From: Ophiodon elongatus
Taxonomy: Eukaryota; Chordata; Actinopteri; Perciformes; Hexagrammidae
Direction of reading: 5' to 3'
DNA length: 64,000 bases
Assembly (NCBI GenBank): GCA_016806645.1
Contig: JACSYO010001998.1
Coordinates: 536,001-600,000, forward strand
The notes under the pieces are model-generated. The model ran no database searches and was not told where the DNA came from. It saw only the letters and a list, made by a program, of their open reading frames with translations. Numbering within the stretch: the stretch's first letter is position 1; each line of letters opens with the position of its first letter. This document shows positions 1-14,612 of this stretch, piece by piece. A program made the translations under genes and the position numbers.

Positions 1-280
1 TATGAAGAGATTTCTTTCCTTTTCTTTGGCTGGCGGTTCGGTGTGTTTTGGTCATAGATTGATTTGCCTTACGCCGTTGGAATCTGTGGAGTCTCAGTTT
101 TCATAATGCATCTGCACTTATAGCGTGTTTTTGCTGCAGGCTCATTTAATGAGCCTGTTGGAGTGTTGGAGTTGAGTTGAGTTTTAGTAAAAATGGTTAT
201 CATGAGCTCAGCTTCTGGCTGTTACTGGGTGTGTAGGATGAATATATTGCTACATAATTAACATATCCATATCTAGTGTT

Positions 281-700
281 TGTTGCGATGTGTGCAACTA
301 CCCCCAGTGTTGAGGTCCAACAAGTGAAATCAAAAACAAAAAAAGTTCAACATGTCCTCACACCTACAGTAAATGACGGAATAAGTCACTAAGGTGGTTA
401 GGGTTTAGGAAAAGATCACGGCTTGGGTTGTGTACGCGACGTGGTTACGCACTAACATAGTTACTCATAAAGTTATGTATATAACTGACTCGATGTGTTG
501 AGTGTTGGTTTCACACAGCCCTCTCCTGGGTGTTTGTTTGACCCGTTCGTCCCCCCGGCCGCCTCCTCACATGGACTTTGTCACTTTGTCACTTCTTACA
601 CCACGTCGCCTGGCTTTCTTTGCTCCCGTCACAATGACTGTGGTCACAAGAGGTCGGCGCCTAAAAACAAACATATATTAGTCGTGATAAGCTGCTTGCG
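281..700 (+). repeat. Fragment of a dispersed TTTAGG-type repeat family
   Basis: The stretch contains GGAATAAGTCACTAAG, then TTAGGGTTTAGGAAAAGATC, and further on TCCTGGGTGTTTGTTTGACC. Matching pieces occur at 1735-1790, 39460-39610, 45700-46035, 52100-52320 and, inverted, at 52920-53260. The order (TTTAGG core, then a CCTGTGTTTGTTGGACCC-like tail) is preserved in the 45.7-kb copy, so these are relics of one family. I see no coding capacity and cannot name the family. Boundaries are approximate. Confidence 0.4.
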
Positions 701-2230
701 CTGACGACCTATAGGAGAGTTTACATCAAGAAGGACGGCAGGAGTTTTTCACGTTGGCAGTTTGTCGTTGTCGAGGGAGACAAGAAAGGGGTGGAGGGTG
801 ATGGCCTGTAAAACCTCGGTTCAATCTCCTCCCGTGTGTTGATACGGCTTAATTGACAATAACGCTCTTCTCATTTAAATATTTTCTCTGTGTTTATGTT
901 GTCAGAACTGAACGAGTATGCAATTGTATCGAGCAATAACACAACGTGACCTGCAGTCCGAGACGCAGACAAAATCATTCATTTTCCACCATGACACCGA
1001 GAGACAAAACAAACAAAAATACAGGCGCCGCTACACTCTGACATCATATCTTCTGAGATTTAGGATGAGTGATGACAGAGAAAGTTTGGGCACAACCAAG
1101 AGGTTATCTTATTCACGTAGTGCAATGTAAAAATGTCTTCCCTTCTCCCTCATATGTGCTCTGTTTTAGGTTTATGCAATTACTGCTGCATTCAGGGCAG
1201 TGAATCGGCAACCTGTTTGATAAAGAGCCGTCCTGTAGCTCTAATCAACTAGAGGACAAAGTTCTGAGGACGGAAGAAAACACCAGAGACTGTACGGAGC
1301 CATGACATTCAGATGTTGTCTCCTCGGAAAGTGACCAGCCGCTGTGTCGGTGACATTATTGATTTATCCGCCGGAGAGACGTTTCACAGAGGCAGGCGGA
1401 GGGGCCAACGTTAAAGAATGATAACGGAGAGCGTCAGATAGAGAGAGATTGTTTTTCATTTGTGTTATTGATGAACTAATCATGCGGCCTGGCCTAATCA
1501 GAGCATCATTTCAAAGCCTGTTTGTTCTTGCCGGTTGGAAATCAATAGCACACTCTGATCTTATGTCTCTCTCTCTCTCTCCCGCTCCATCTCTCTCTCT
1601 CATCTATAACAGTGATAATCTAATAATGACTGAGATTCACTCAGTGAATTATTATCTGTGTTGAATTGTCCTTCCTTCTCTTTACTTCTGTATGTGTGTT
1701 TTTTCACTCACAGGTTATTTGTCATCTACAAACCCTACAAAAGGAATAAGTCACTAATTAGGGTTTAGGTTTAGGCTAGAGCAAATACGTTTTTGTAAGA
1801 TTCTGTGCGTTTACTTGCACTCAAGTAATCCTACATCCGTTTTTAGAGCGGATGTGCAACGACTTTGTGCATCATCCTTTATTTGCAGACCTTTGTCTAA
1901 ACTTTGCCAGGTCAATATGCCGATGCTTAATGTTTAGAACGTGGCCCGAGACGAGCTGGTGGAGATCGCCAATAAACATAACGTGTGAATGTGCAATAGT
2001 GTCTGACGGTCATCGGTGCTAAGCGACTCACAGTTGGAAGAGTGTACAGATCCAGGTGGAAAAAAAACAATATTTTTGTAGTGAGGGAAGGATAGGCTGT
2101 GTGAAGTGGGGCTATGTATTATGATTTACAATATGAAGTTGGCTGAATTTCTCTTCATCACTTTTACTATCAGTGAAAACACTTCTTAAAGTCACAGTGG
2201 GGAGAAATATACAGATAAAGAGATGAGAGC
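700..2230. other. Non-coding stretch with only short simple repeats
   Basis: No supported gene. It contains two CT runs (1566-1581 and 1591-1601) and a short relative of the 281-700 repeat at 1735-1790, sharing GGAATAAGTCACTAA and AGGGTTTAGG. The short reading frames here are not convincing as exons. Confidence 0.6.
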
Positions 2231-2251
2231 GAGAGAGAGAGAGAGAGAGAA
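2231..2251 (+). repeat. (GA)n microsatellite
   Basis: About ten perfect GA units, read directly. Confidence 0.9.
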
Positions 2252-2348
2252 AAACAGTGCACACACTACACTACATAAACTGTATCGAAACAATTGTGTG
2301 TGTGAGTGAGAGAAAACCCTTTTCACATTTCAATAATGTTAACATAAA

Positions 2349-2747
2349 GAGGTGGAGGAAATACTCAGATCTGTACTCTCCTAATACTGCAGTGTAAAAT
2401 ACTCTGGTACAATGCATTCAATATATCACTCTAGTAAAAGTACAAAAGTATTATCATCTAAATATATATTTAAACCAAAAGTAAAAGTACTCATGCAGAT
2501 AGATGTAGTATATTATATTATTGGATTGTAATTATTGATTGATAATGTGTTCATCCCTTTTTTTTATTCCTTTATTACAATAAGATTATATTTTATATGA
2601 TTAATCTGAATCTTTAAAGATAGCTAAAGCTGTCAGACAAATGTAGTGGGGTAGAAAGTACAAAGTAGCATTAAATAGAAATACTCAAGTACAAGTACTT
2701 CAACATTGTACAATTGGGTAAACGTGCTTAGTTGCGTTCCACCACTG
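2349..2747. mobile_element. Non-autonomous DNA transposon (MITE-like, probably hAT type)
   Basis: The left end reads GAGGTGGAGGAAATACTCAG and the right end reads GTTCCACCACTG, which is the inverted partner (CAGTGGTGGAAC). The interior has the repetitive AAAAGTACAAAAGT and TACTCAAGTACAAGTACTT motifs typical of an abundant percomorph MITE that I recognise from many fish genomes. It has no reading frame and would need a transposase from elsewhere. Assignment to hAT rests on the terminal motif and is inference; the target-site duplication is not clear. Confidence 0.6.
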
Positions 2748-3244
2748 CTAACTTAAATAGATTTCATAACTTATTCAACAATAAGCACAAATAAACAATT
2801 TAACAATTCTTAGTTTCAGACCAAACCAAAGTTGACGAGCTGAGAAGGAGAACGGGTTGTGGATTATGAATTTGGCAAAGCAGGCAACAGTCCCGGGGCC
2901 CCCGGACCTCCAGTGGCCCCAGAAGCCTCCATGTTCACTGTTACAGGCAGCAGGGAGCCACCAGCACTGGTTCATCTGGCCGTGACCGAGCCCTCACTTC
3001 TTCACAGATTATGAGTTACTAATTGGTGTGAAGCATGGTAAACTCGTCTGATTGGCTGAGAATGTATCCCCTAATTAGCGTCAGCCAATTAATCAGCCTT
3101 GTGTTGTACTCTGCTGTTGACGAACGCATCATCAATCACGCTCACACACAGTGCTACTTTGTTTTAATGAGCCTTTCTTTATTAAATCAAATAATTCAAT
3201 AAACACTGAGGGTTCTTGTTTGCTCTGGAAGAGGGAAAGCAAAG

Positions 3245-6851
<3,607 letters not shown>

Positions 6852-7050
6852 TGGTAAATGGATGGTAAATGGACTGTACTTGTATAGTGCTTTCCTAGTA
6901 TTCCGTGCACTCGATGCTTTAACACTACATGTCATTCACCCATTCACACCCATTCACACACTGCGCCGAGCAATTTGGGGTTAAGTGTCTTGCCCAAGGA
7001 CAAACATGGATCGACCCGCCGATCCTCTGACCCACAGTCGAGACATTGGT
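6852..7050 (-). mobile_element. tRNA-derived SINE copy, inverted
   Basis: Read on the minus strand it has the order AAGTGTC-like linker, CTTGGGCAAGACACTTAACC, CCAAATTGCTC, then the tail AGTGCTTT...ACAAGTACAGTCCATTTACC. The same order is seen at 9478-9695, 35597-35850 and 55484-55725. The first bases (6852-6872) duplicate GGATGGTAAAT. The tRNA-like head is mostly lost. Confidence 0.6.
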
Positions 7051-8726
7051 GTCTGGTAATCCCAATGGAATTTGATTCAAGTGGAGGCTACGTCAGTCTT
7101 AAGATGGAAACAGAGTGTAAATAGTTGACAATTCTGTGTGTCAGGCAAAGAAAAACACCCATTTCCACTCTACCATAAATGATAGTAATCATATCATTTA
7201 TTTGTGTATTTCTTGTAGAAATGAAATTGCTGGTTTTGACATCAAAGTATCTGATTATTTTAAAAATCAACATTTGAGCTGAGGGGTAAAAGTACACATC
7301 GCTTTATTTTGGTCTGTTTTTCTTATTTTTCTTGTTGAGATCAAATGAACCATATGATTACATACAACACCTAATGGGCCCTCTATTGATTTACAGCGGT
7401 GCTTTGTGGAGAATCTGCACTTTTACAGGTCTGTCGATTTAAAATGGTATGAGGCTTAGTCGACTAAGAATTTCTTTGGTTGAGGACAGCCCTAAAATCA
7501 TCGCATCAATGCGCTCTACGCCGTCTCCATGCTAGATTTGGAGTTTCAAAAGCCCAGCTTTTCCACCTAGTCTCTGGCCCAGAGAACCAAAATACACTGA
7601 CAGCAACCCCACAGATACGTTTTGACAAAGATAAATGAACAGAGCGTCTCTCCCCCCGCGAGGAAAAATAACAAGCCGACAGACCTAAATACGGTCTGTC
7701 TGAACTGGAGTCACTTGTGTTTAATTTATCCAGCATCACCCCGAAACACGTACTGATGCAATCAAGTCAAAGCGCAAAAGAATGATGATGGGTTTAAAGG
7801 CTGTGGGTTTTTACAAGAGCTCCAAAGTTATTGGTTACTATTATTCGGGGGAGGAGACAAGGGTGTTTGATGAGTGCGGCCCTCAGGAAGATTCTGTCTG
7901 ACATCGGACCGCTGACTTAATCGAATCTAGTGTTTTATTTAAGAGTCATTGCGGAGACTTGACGGGGCTTCAGCAGCTTACTGAGACAAAAATCAAGGGA
8001 TAATAATGCCGGGGTCATTTAAAATCTTCTTTAAAAGCGAGACTGGTTGGCATGTTGTGGATTTAGTTGTAACTGGTTTCTGGACCGCTTTGTGCTGGTA
8101 ATGCTGGGGGATTAGATGTGGACTCAATATCCACAATTGTAGCTGGTGTGAGGCTTTGACATAGTCCTCGCGCCCAATGAAGACACCAAATTGTACTTCC
8201 CCCAACAGTCTGGACTTGGAGGTGAAATGACTCATCAGGATTGACCTTGGACTAGTGGCACGACTGAAGGCTTATATATGGCTTGTTAAACAGCGACAGT
8301 GGCTCACCTCAGCTGATTTCTGCACTGTTTTTTTTAAGGTAAAATGAGACACAGCGTGAACAGGAAGCATTGTGAACAACCTCACGCTCCTGATGCACTG
8401 GGACTGGAGTAGCAAGTCATTTCCAGAACACACTTAAATCATCAGAGTAAATTGAGATTATATTTTTTTTTTTGCTTGTGTTATTCCGAAAAACCACCTC
8501 AAATATAAACAAATAAATAACCAATTTTGTCTGCTTAAAAATATAATGTAATGAAGCCGCTGCTTTCTTCGTATCCCTGTTGTGACTAATGGTGTTCCGC
8601 CTTCAAACGACCAATTAATGTGAAGAGAAGCTTATAATGTAGGAGACCGAGGGAGCGTGAGGAGGCTGGGAGATTTGTGGTGTTACCGCTACTAATGAGC
8701 CACGACACACTGCAGTTACATGAGTA
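7051..8726. other. Non-coding stretch with one short palindrome
   Basis: No supported gene. 7455-7468 is a perfect 14-bp palindrome, CTTAGTCGACTAAG, in a segment that resembles a dispersed fish repeat fragment (about 7425-7500). The rest is unrecognised; short T and A runs occur at 8325-8335 and 8462-8474. Confidence 0.45.
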
Positions 8727-8748
8727 TGTGTGTGTGTGTGTGTGTGTG
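8727..8748 (+). repeat. (TG)n microsatellite
   Basis: Eleven TG units. It lies 70 bp before a much longer array of the complementary AC phase, so the two can pair as an inverted repeat. Confidence 0.9.
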
Positions 8749-8816
8749 GCAATAGTTGACCTATCCCGTTTAAAGCCAAAGCGAAGGGACTCCAGATTTC
8801 CAGAAAGGACTGCAGA

Positions 8817-8817
<1 letters not shown>

Positions 8818-8879
<62 letters not shown>
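8818..8879 (+). repeat. (AC)n microsatellite
   Basis: About 31 perfect AC units. The 87-133-codon frames crossing it on both strands are Cys-Val or Thr-His runs and not genes. Confidence 0.95.
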
Positions 8880-8881
<2 letters not shown>

Positions 8882-9477
8882 GTGGCAAGTTGGCAGCAGT
8901 ACACAGAGGGTTGAGGATCAGTGTTTGATCCACACTGACCTTTAGTTTGGATCCAAGTCGCCTCTTCCCTCCTGCTAATCCCTCCATATCCCTCCTCTCC
9001 TCTATCCATCAGCATCCTGCTTCTTTTCTCTCTCATTTAAATCTTTTAATTCATGGTTCGAGTAAAGAAAACCGTGACAGGCCACGGTTTGATCTTTGTT
9101 TTTTGAGCTCAGGGTAAACTTTGGGTACGACTCCGATAATGAGACCACCCACCTGTTTTCCAGCACCCGTTTTGGGAAAAAGAAACATTTGCATTTGCAG
9201 TACAAACCACTTTCAGACTAGACCTGTTACTAAGATACTAGTTGTCTGAGAATAAGGCTGTCCTTGAAGCCAGAAATGTCCGACAAAGCATAATGCATGT
9301 CCCACATTTGTATGGTATGTTTAGAGTTATGGTGAACACAAGGACAGCCAGCATTCTACCGCCCTCCACAGCCACATCAACAGTCTTCTGCTGCTGCACA
9401 TCTTCTTTCAAACGGACCAATTTGCTTTCCGATGATGAAATACAACTACACCAGAACATGTAGACTACTTATTGTAG

Positions 9478-9695
9478 GCCTCTTGCCTCGGGCAAGACAC
9501 TGATGGCATGATGTGCCATCAGTGTATGAATGGGTGTTAGGGTGAATTAGTTTAGTCCTGATGGGCAGATGGCACCTTGCATGGTAGCCCCTGCCAACAG
9601 TGTAAATGGGTCAGAATGGGTGAATGGCGTGTAGTGTTAAAGTGCTTTGAGGGGTTAGAAGACTAGAAAGGTGCTGTACAAGAACAAGTCCATTT
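9478..9695 (+). mobile_element. tRNA-derived SINE, 3' body
   Basis: Contains CTCGGGCAAGACACTGA, TGATGGGCAGATGGCACCTT, GCATGGTAGCCCCTGCCA, AGTGCTTTGAGGGG and the end motif ACAAGTCCATTT. These appear in the same order in the other SINE copies of the window. The RNA polymerase III head is absent, so this is a 5'-truncated copy. Confidence 0.65.
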
Positions 9696-9953
9696 CCTAT
9701 TTACCAAAGTATGTCGTATAGAAAAGCCAACTGCAATTTCGATGTGGGCTTCGGTGCGATCGTATCCCAATCAGAGACTATGTAATCCAGCCTTGAACTG
9801 CAGTGTCTTCTTGGAGACTTAACAAAATACATCCATTGTGATAAATCCAACACTGAATATATTCTGCAATTAGTTATCAATTTTCCCTTGTGGAAGACAG
9901 CTATTATTCTTTTTAACCATCCACAAGCAACTTCTGATGCCTTGGTTTGAGTC

Positions 9954-10015
9954 TGTCGACCAATCAGAAGCTGTGTTCCTGACTTGTCGACCAATCAGAG
10001 GATGTGTTCCTAACT
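9954..10015 (+). repeat. Two-unit 31-bp tandem repeat with CCAAT boxes
   Basis: TGTCGACCAATCAGAAGCTG and TGTCGACCAATCAGAGGATG each start a 31-bp unit (9954-9984, 9985-10015), both continuing GTTCCT. Each unit carries one CCAAT motif. No gene is visible downstream that it could drive. Confidence 0.8.
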
Positions 10016-12037
10016 GTGTGGCAGCCATGATCTCAAACGCATTGCGCAACGGAATACGAGATAAAAATAAAAATAATTACCATATATGGTTATAATGTAT
10101 AATATGGCAACTGTGGCGGTCAATTAAGGAACTTACATCATCAACAGAATGTGAAGAGGTTTCAGCGTTGACGTTGAGTCAATGACGTCTCTGTGTCGTG
10201 TTGCAGAGATGTCTACTGACATGAGCATGCTAACCAGCCAGCTTCGCCCCGTCGTGTCTTGCAACCTTGTAGAGAAGCGATTGTGAGTCCCTGTAGCGTC
10301 CAGTTCGTCCTAACTTCAGCACAGAAAGGACAAAGAAGTAGAGCTGTCAACACATCCGTAGTCCGTGCACGTTTCAAGAGTATATTTACGGTGATGGCGG
10401 TCTAATTTAAACTTACTATCAGAACTAACTATAACTGGTACAGCTATAAAAAGATAAGATGTTTCTGGCTGAGCGGCGGGTCCACCTGTTGAGCCTCATT
10501 ACTCAGCGATCGCGAATAATCCCGATTGGACGATATGAAATGGAAACGGTCGCCCGACCCTACTGATGATTGGCGATTTAGATTGTATGGCCCCACCAGT
10601 AGAGGTGATTTCTTCAGAGCATGTGACCAGCCATTACCCAATGTGCCTGTTTAATGTCACAGGGCTCCGTTTTGAAAGGCATGGGCTCTTTTGCCGGTGT
10701 GAATACATAAATGGCTACCCCTTGTGTACAATATAACCCCCACACTGCGCCCGCCTCTCAGAGGGCTCCGTTTAAAGCCAGGGATCAGCCATCAGCCCTG
10801 TTAGTCTCACTGCCCCTGGCTCCATCTAATCACCGGAACTCTGTCTGAGTCTGTGTAGCCCCAAGCGATACTAACACTGCACCGCTGTCACGCACCTGCT
10901 CTATGTGTGAATTTAAATGTTTGAAGAGCAAGTGTTTTTCTCGTGTTTGTGTGTTTATGTGCGCTTGAAAGCATTTCAATTAATTAATGCGGCTGCTTTT
11001 GAGTCAAATTCACGTGGGAGGGTGTGCTCTGTGCGCGCATAACAATACTGTTAATCGGAGCGTAGGTGAACAGATGAGGCATTTATTGATTTAGGTATTG
11101 AATCATCACAGGCTCCATGTAGTTTGCTAATGAATGCATGTTTTCGCACAGTTGCTGCATTGCAAACACCCTTTGTCAGCCACGCAGGAACAGCAGGAAG
11201 CTGAGCAAAAAAACAACAAAAAAATAAATAAAACATGATTGTTGGAACTAAACTGCTCTCATCTGTCACTTTAATTTAATTGCATTCTATTCAATTCAAG
11301 TGCGGTTGTGTTTATGCCTCCTAACACCAAGAAAAAACGTTAGAAACCCATCAAAAGAGATTTTCTGGCTACATTGTTTCTGTCCTTCTCAGATTTGAAT
11401 GCTGGGGAAGGGTTGTGTCTTTTGTAATACACCTGAATCTCTTACTGTGATTGTGTGCCATGCTACCAGCTGGATGGGGGAAATATCTGAGCAGGAAATG
11501 AAATAAAAGATAAACTCAAAGCAGCAGAGTGGTGACATGACATGTGTTCTAGAATTGTTTCCCCCAATGGTAAATTCAAGTTTTCTAACACTGATATGTT
11601 CCTCAATGTAGAAAATCAATCCAGTCTCCAGACGAATGTCAGAATGCTATAGCTTTATGTTATGGCCATCAGTGTTCATTATTTCAACTTTTTTTTTTTT
11701 TTTAGGAATGTTGTATTCATGTTTGGCATGGCAGACGGCTCTCATTAACACTATGCCCATGAGCCTCTGCTGCCGTTGCTATGGAAAAGAAGCCAATCAG
11801 AGGTGTATCAAATTCAGAAAGCTTTGTCGCAGTTGGGAAAAAAAGAACATGCTGTATGTGAATTCCTCAAAATATTGACCCAGAATCTGAAAAGGAATTA
11901 AATTTAGGTGCAGATTGTTTTATATAGATACAAAAAAGGAGTCTTCTCATCCTGCCTGGTGTTTGCAGGGAACACAACAGAAATTCCACATTGCTGATTG
12001 GATGTTTCACTAAAAATATTTTTCACATAGTATCCCT
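10016..12037. other. Non-coding stretch, no supported gene
   Basis: 10190-10460 (GAGCATGCTAACCAGCCAGC and flanks) resembles a dispersed fish repeat, but I cannot name it. 10700-10880 is locally GC-richer. 11690-11703 is a T run. Nothing else is recognisable. Confidence 0.4.
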
Positions 12038-12921
12038 TTATTTATTAGTGATTGTACCATAGACTGTATATAAGTGGACGTAGTAAACCGTGACGTCATC
12101 CATCGGTTTTTGAAGCCTCGAGTTTGGCATTTTGACCGCTGGCATCTTTATTTTTGGCAATCGTGATCTCAGATTTTGTCCGCCGCCATCTTGTTTTTTG
12201 CAACTAGAAGAGACACGAGAGGGTGGAGCTAAGTAAAATGTTTCTATTAACTTTCATGAACTGAAAACACACTGAAAGGCATGAGCCATGGTCATTGCAG
12301 TTCATGGTTAAGATTGCATTTACATCAAACAGCATCAACACTAAATTACACTCACGACTGGAGCAGATCAGAAAGCAGCAAGGCTTCTTTGTTAAATAAT
12401 ATGATAAATGGAACAAGAGAAATGTGAAATAATGGTTATTTCTAAATAATCTTGAACTCAGGTGGGAGCCATTCACTCATTCACTTCGACAACAAGAGCA
12501 GCTAATGAATCATGATTTTGATTACCTGTACAAGTTGTCAGCGTTAACTCTGAATTTTTTCAAGCTTTGTATTCGAGGAGAGTATTGAGTCACATACTAA
12601 CATTGTAAGTATAGATAAAAAAAACAAAAAAACTATTTGACAGTGTAGTACATGAAAATATCATATATTTACTCTTTTCGTGATTTCTTGATCTTTCTTT
12701 CCGGTGCATGTTCACATTGCTCTATTAATTTTTGGAGCCGGGCAAGCCACCGCATTCTCCTGCAAATATTTCAGAATAAAAGCCTTGTGTCAACAAATGA
12801 AGGGATTCAGTCCACAGAAAGACGGTAAGTGGCTTTTATTTTGAAACAGATACAGAAAGTGTTATATCTACTTTTTGTTTCAAGTCTGTGACATATTCTA
12901 CAGATATAGACATCAAAAACG
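12038..12921 (+). repeat. Upstream flank unit A, direct repeat of 17689-18572
   Basis: This 884-bp stretch and 17689-18572 are nearly identical, differing at a handful of bases (for example AAGTGG here versus AAGAAGTGG there). Its first about 175 bp (12058-12233) are the head of the 480-bp dispersed repeat seen at 23.7, 34.8, 50.6 and 57.9 kb. The remainder is unrecognised. The gypsy LTR begins directly after it at 12922. The duplication is part of the retrotransposon locus rearrangement. Confidence 0.9.
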
Positions 12922-13350
12922 TGTCATATTATCACCTAGGCAGTCTAGTAGTTTTCCCTGCGTTTCCTCTATTTCCCTGTCCTTTTGTCTCTTGTGTGTT
13001 TTACTCTGTCAGTCTGGTCTGTCTGTCCGTGAGGAGGCGTGGCCATCTCCCCCTCCCTCTCCTGGGCGGTGATTCCTGAGCAGCTGTCAACAATCATCCA
13101 TCAAGACACCCTCTGCTGTATATCAACCCTGGTCTTCCTGTCATTCACTGCCAGATCTTTTTGTCGCTAGTGTTTCGGATCACCTACCTGCCAGCTGCCT
13201 TCACTTCCTGTTCCTCGCCTGACTCCTGTTACCTGTCCTGCTTCCTTGAGTGGCTTTGTATACCATTATTAAATCATTTTGTGTTACTACTTTAACCCTG
13301 ATCTTTGTGTGCTGCTTTTGGGTCCACGTCTTGGCTACCAGAACATAACA
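12922..13350 (+). repeat. 5' LTR of Ty3/gypsy chromovirus
   Basis: Starts TGTCATATTATCACCTAGGC and ends CCAGAACATAACA, giving the TG...CA ends expected of an LTR. The same ends are found at 18573-19095 and the start again at 17569. It lacks about 94 bp present in the 18573 LTR (the segment after CTGTCCTGCTTCCT). It is preceded by AAACG; the last LTR is followed by AAACA, a plausible 5-bp target duplication with one mismatch. Confidence 0.85.
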
Positions 13351-13387
13351 GAACGATCTGGCAGAACAGACCGATCTGGCCAAACAG
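13351..13387 (+). other. Leader between LTR and gag with an 18-bp tandem
   Basis: The short leader repeats GAACGATCTGGCAGAACA and GACCGATCTGGCCAAACA as two 18-bp units before the gag ATG at 13388. No primer-binding site of the usual TGG form directly abuts the LTR. Confidence 0.6.
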
Positions 13388-14300
13388 ATGGACCCAGCAG
13401 ACAAAGATACTGTTAAAAAGGCAGTTTCCAGTCATGGAGAGTTATTAGGACACCACCATCAGTTATTACAAGGACTATCTATACTATATCTAGTGGAGAC
13501 ATCACTAACCAATTAGCTCCATCCCCCGCTCCGCCTTCTCCGCTTCAGGTAATCACATGTTCCACCACCAGAACCTTATGCTGGAGATCTGGGGAGGTGC
13601 AGAGGATTCCTCCCCCAGTGCTCACTGGTGTTTTCCCGACAACCTGTCTCCTTTGCTTCCGATGAAGCTAAAGTAGCGTATGTTACGGGACTATTAAGAG
13701 GCAGAGCATTAGACTGGGCTGAGGCTTTGTTGGGAGGGGGGGGATTAGTTTAGTTACCTATGACCGTTTCATGAATGAGCTGAGAAGTTTTTGATCATCT
13801 TGTTTGTGCTGGAGATGCTGCTAAAAGTTTGCTCAATCTGAGACAGAACCAAAGGAGTGTGGCAGATTACTCGGTAGAGTTCCGGATTGTGGCAGCGGAG
13901 TCCGGATGGGAGGACAAGGCGTTACGAGGAGTTTTTCTACATAGTTTGTCTGAGCAACTTAAAGATGAACTCGCTGTTTGTGATGAGTCTGACTCACTGG
14001 ACATGTTGATTAAGCTAGATAATCGCATTCGGGAAAGACACTACAAGTCCGACACTTCCGGGAGCGTCCATGCCACTCTGTCTTCTTTCGCGAGACTCTC
14101 CCCCGGTATTCCCGATACCCATGGCTCCTCCCCCTGTGCTTCTGTTCAGCCTGAGGAACCCATGCAGGTTGGTCGCGCTAGTCTCACTCCCTCCGAACGA
14201 CAGAAGGATCAGAGCGGGTGAGTGCATCTACTGTGGTAAAATTGGACATTTTCTTGCTGCCTGTCCGCTCCGCCCAAAAAGACAGGGCTTGCCAGTAGCT
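13388..14300 (+). pseudogene. gag-like capsid/nucleocapsid pseudogene of the gypsy element
   Basis: Would encode the structural protein that packages the element RNA. It opens at ATG 13388 (MDPADKDTVKKA), 37 bp after the LTR. Capsid-like sequence follows in several frames: QPVSFASDEAKVAYVTGLLR from 13640, then LNLRQNQRSVADYSVEFRIV from 13832. The nucleocapsid has one CX2CX4HX4C zinc knuckle (CIYCGKIGHFLAAC) at 14224-14265. Frameshifts lie between 13388 and 13600, near 13740-13800, and just before 14221, where the main frame ends in a stop while the knuckle continues in another frame. No full product is possible. Confidence 0.8.
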
Positions 14301-14612
14301 GTAGGGGTCCTGGCGCGCACATCAGAAGATCCCTGCAGTCCCAGAGCCAGAACTCAAGTCCCAGCCAGACTTTGTCTAAGACAGCTTGCGCTGCCTTTAT
14401 TTGCTTTGATTGACTCCGGTGCTGACCAGAGTTTTTTGTAGACTAAGGTGGTTTCTCAGGCGGGCATCAGAACTGAACCTCTAGAGTTTGTGCATTAGAC
14501 GGCAAATCCCTAGCTCTTGTCACTCACCGTACTGAACCTCTGTCCCTTATTTTGTCTGGTAACCACCGTGAGTTAATTCAGTTATGTTTTTTCCGCTCCT
14601 ATAACTCCTCTT
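14300..14612 (+). pseudogene. Retropepsin (protease) relic of pol
   Basis: The aspartic protease active-site motif is LIDSGADQSF, with DSGA at 14412-14423. It continues in the zinc-knuckle frame, so gag and protease were probably read together or with one programmed shift. A TAG stop at 14439-14441 cuts it right after the active site. The bases to 14612 should encode the flap and rest of the protease but are frame-broken. Retropepsins cleave the Gag-Pol precursor inside the particle; this one cannot function. Confidence 0.75.

Noticed and set aside
8586..9036. Overlapping frames up to 133 codons
   Set aside because: Frames run through CA/GT arrays; the remainder shows no protein pattern.
12204..12476. 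90-codon minus-strand frame repeated as a 126-codon frame at 17749-18129
   Set aside because: The frame is repeated only because the DNA is duplicated, and length differs between copies; not evidence of coding.
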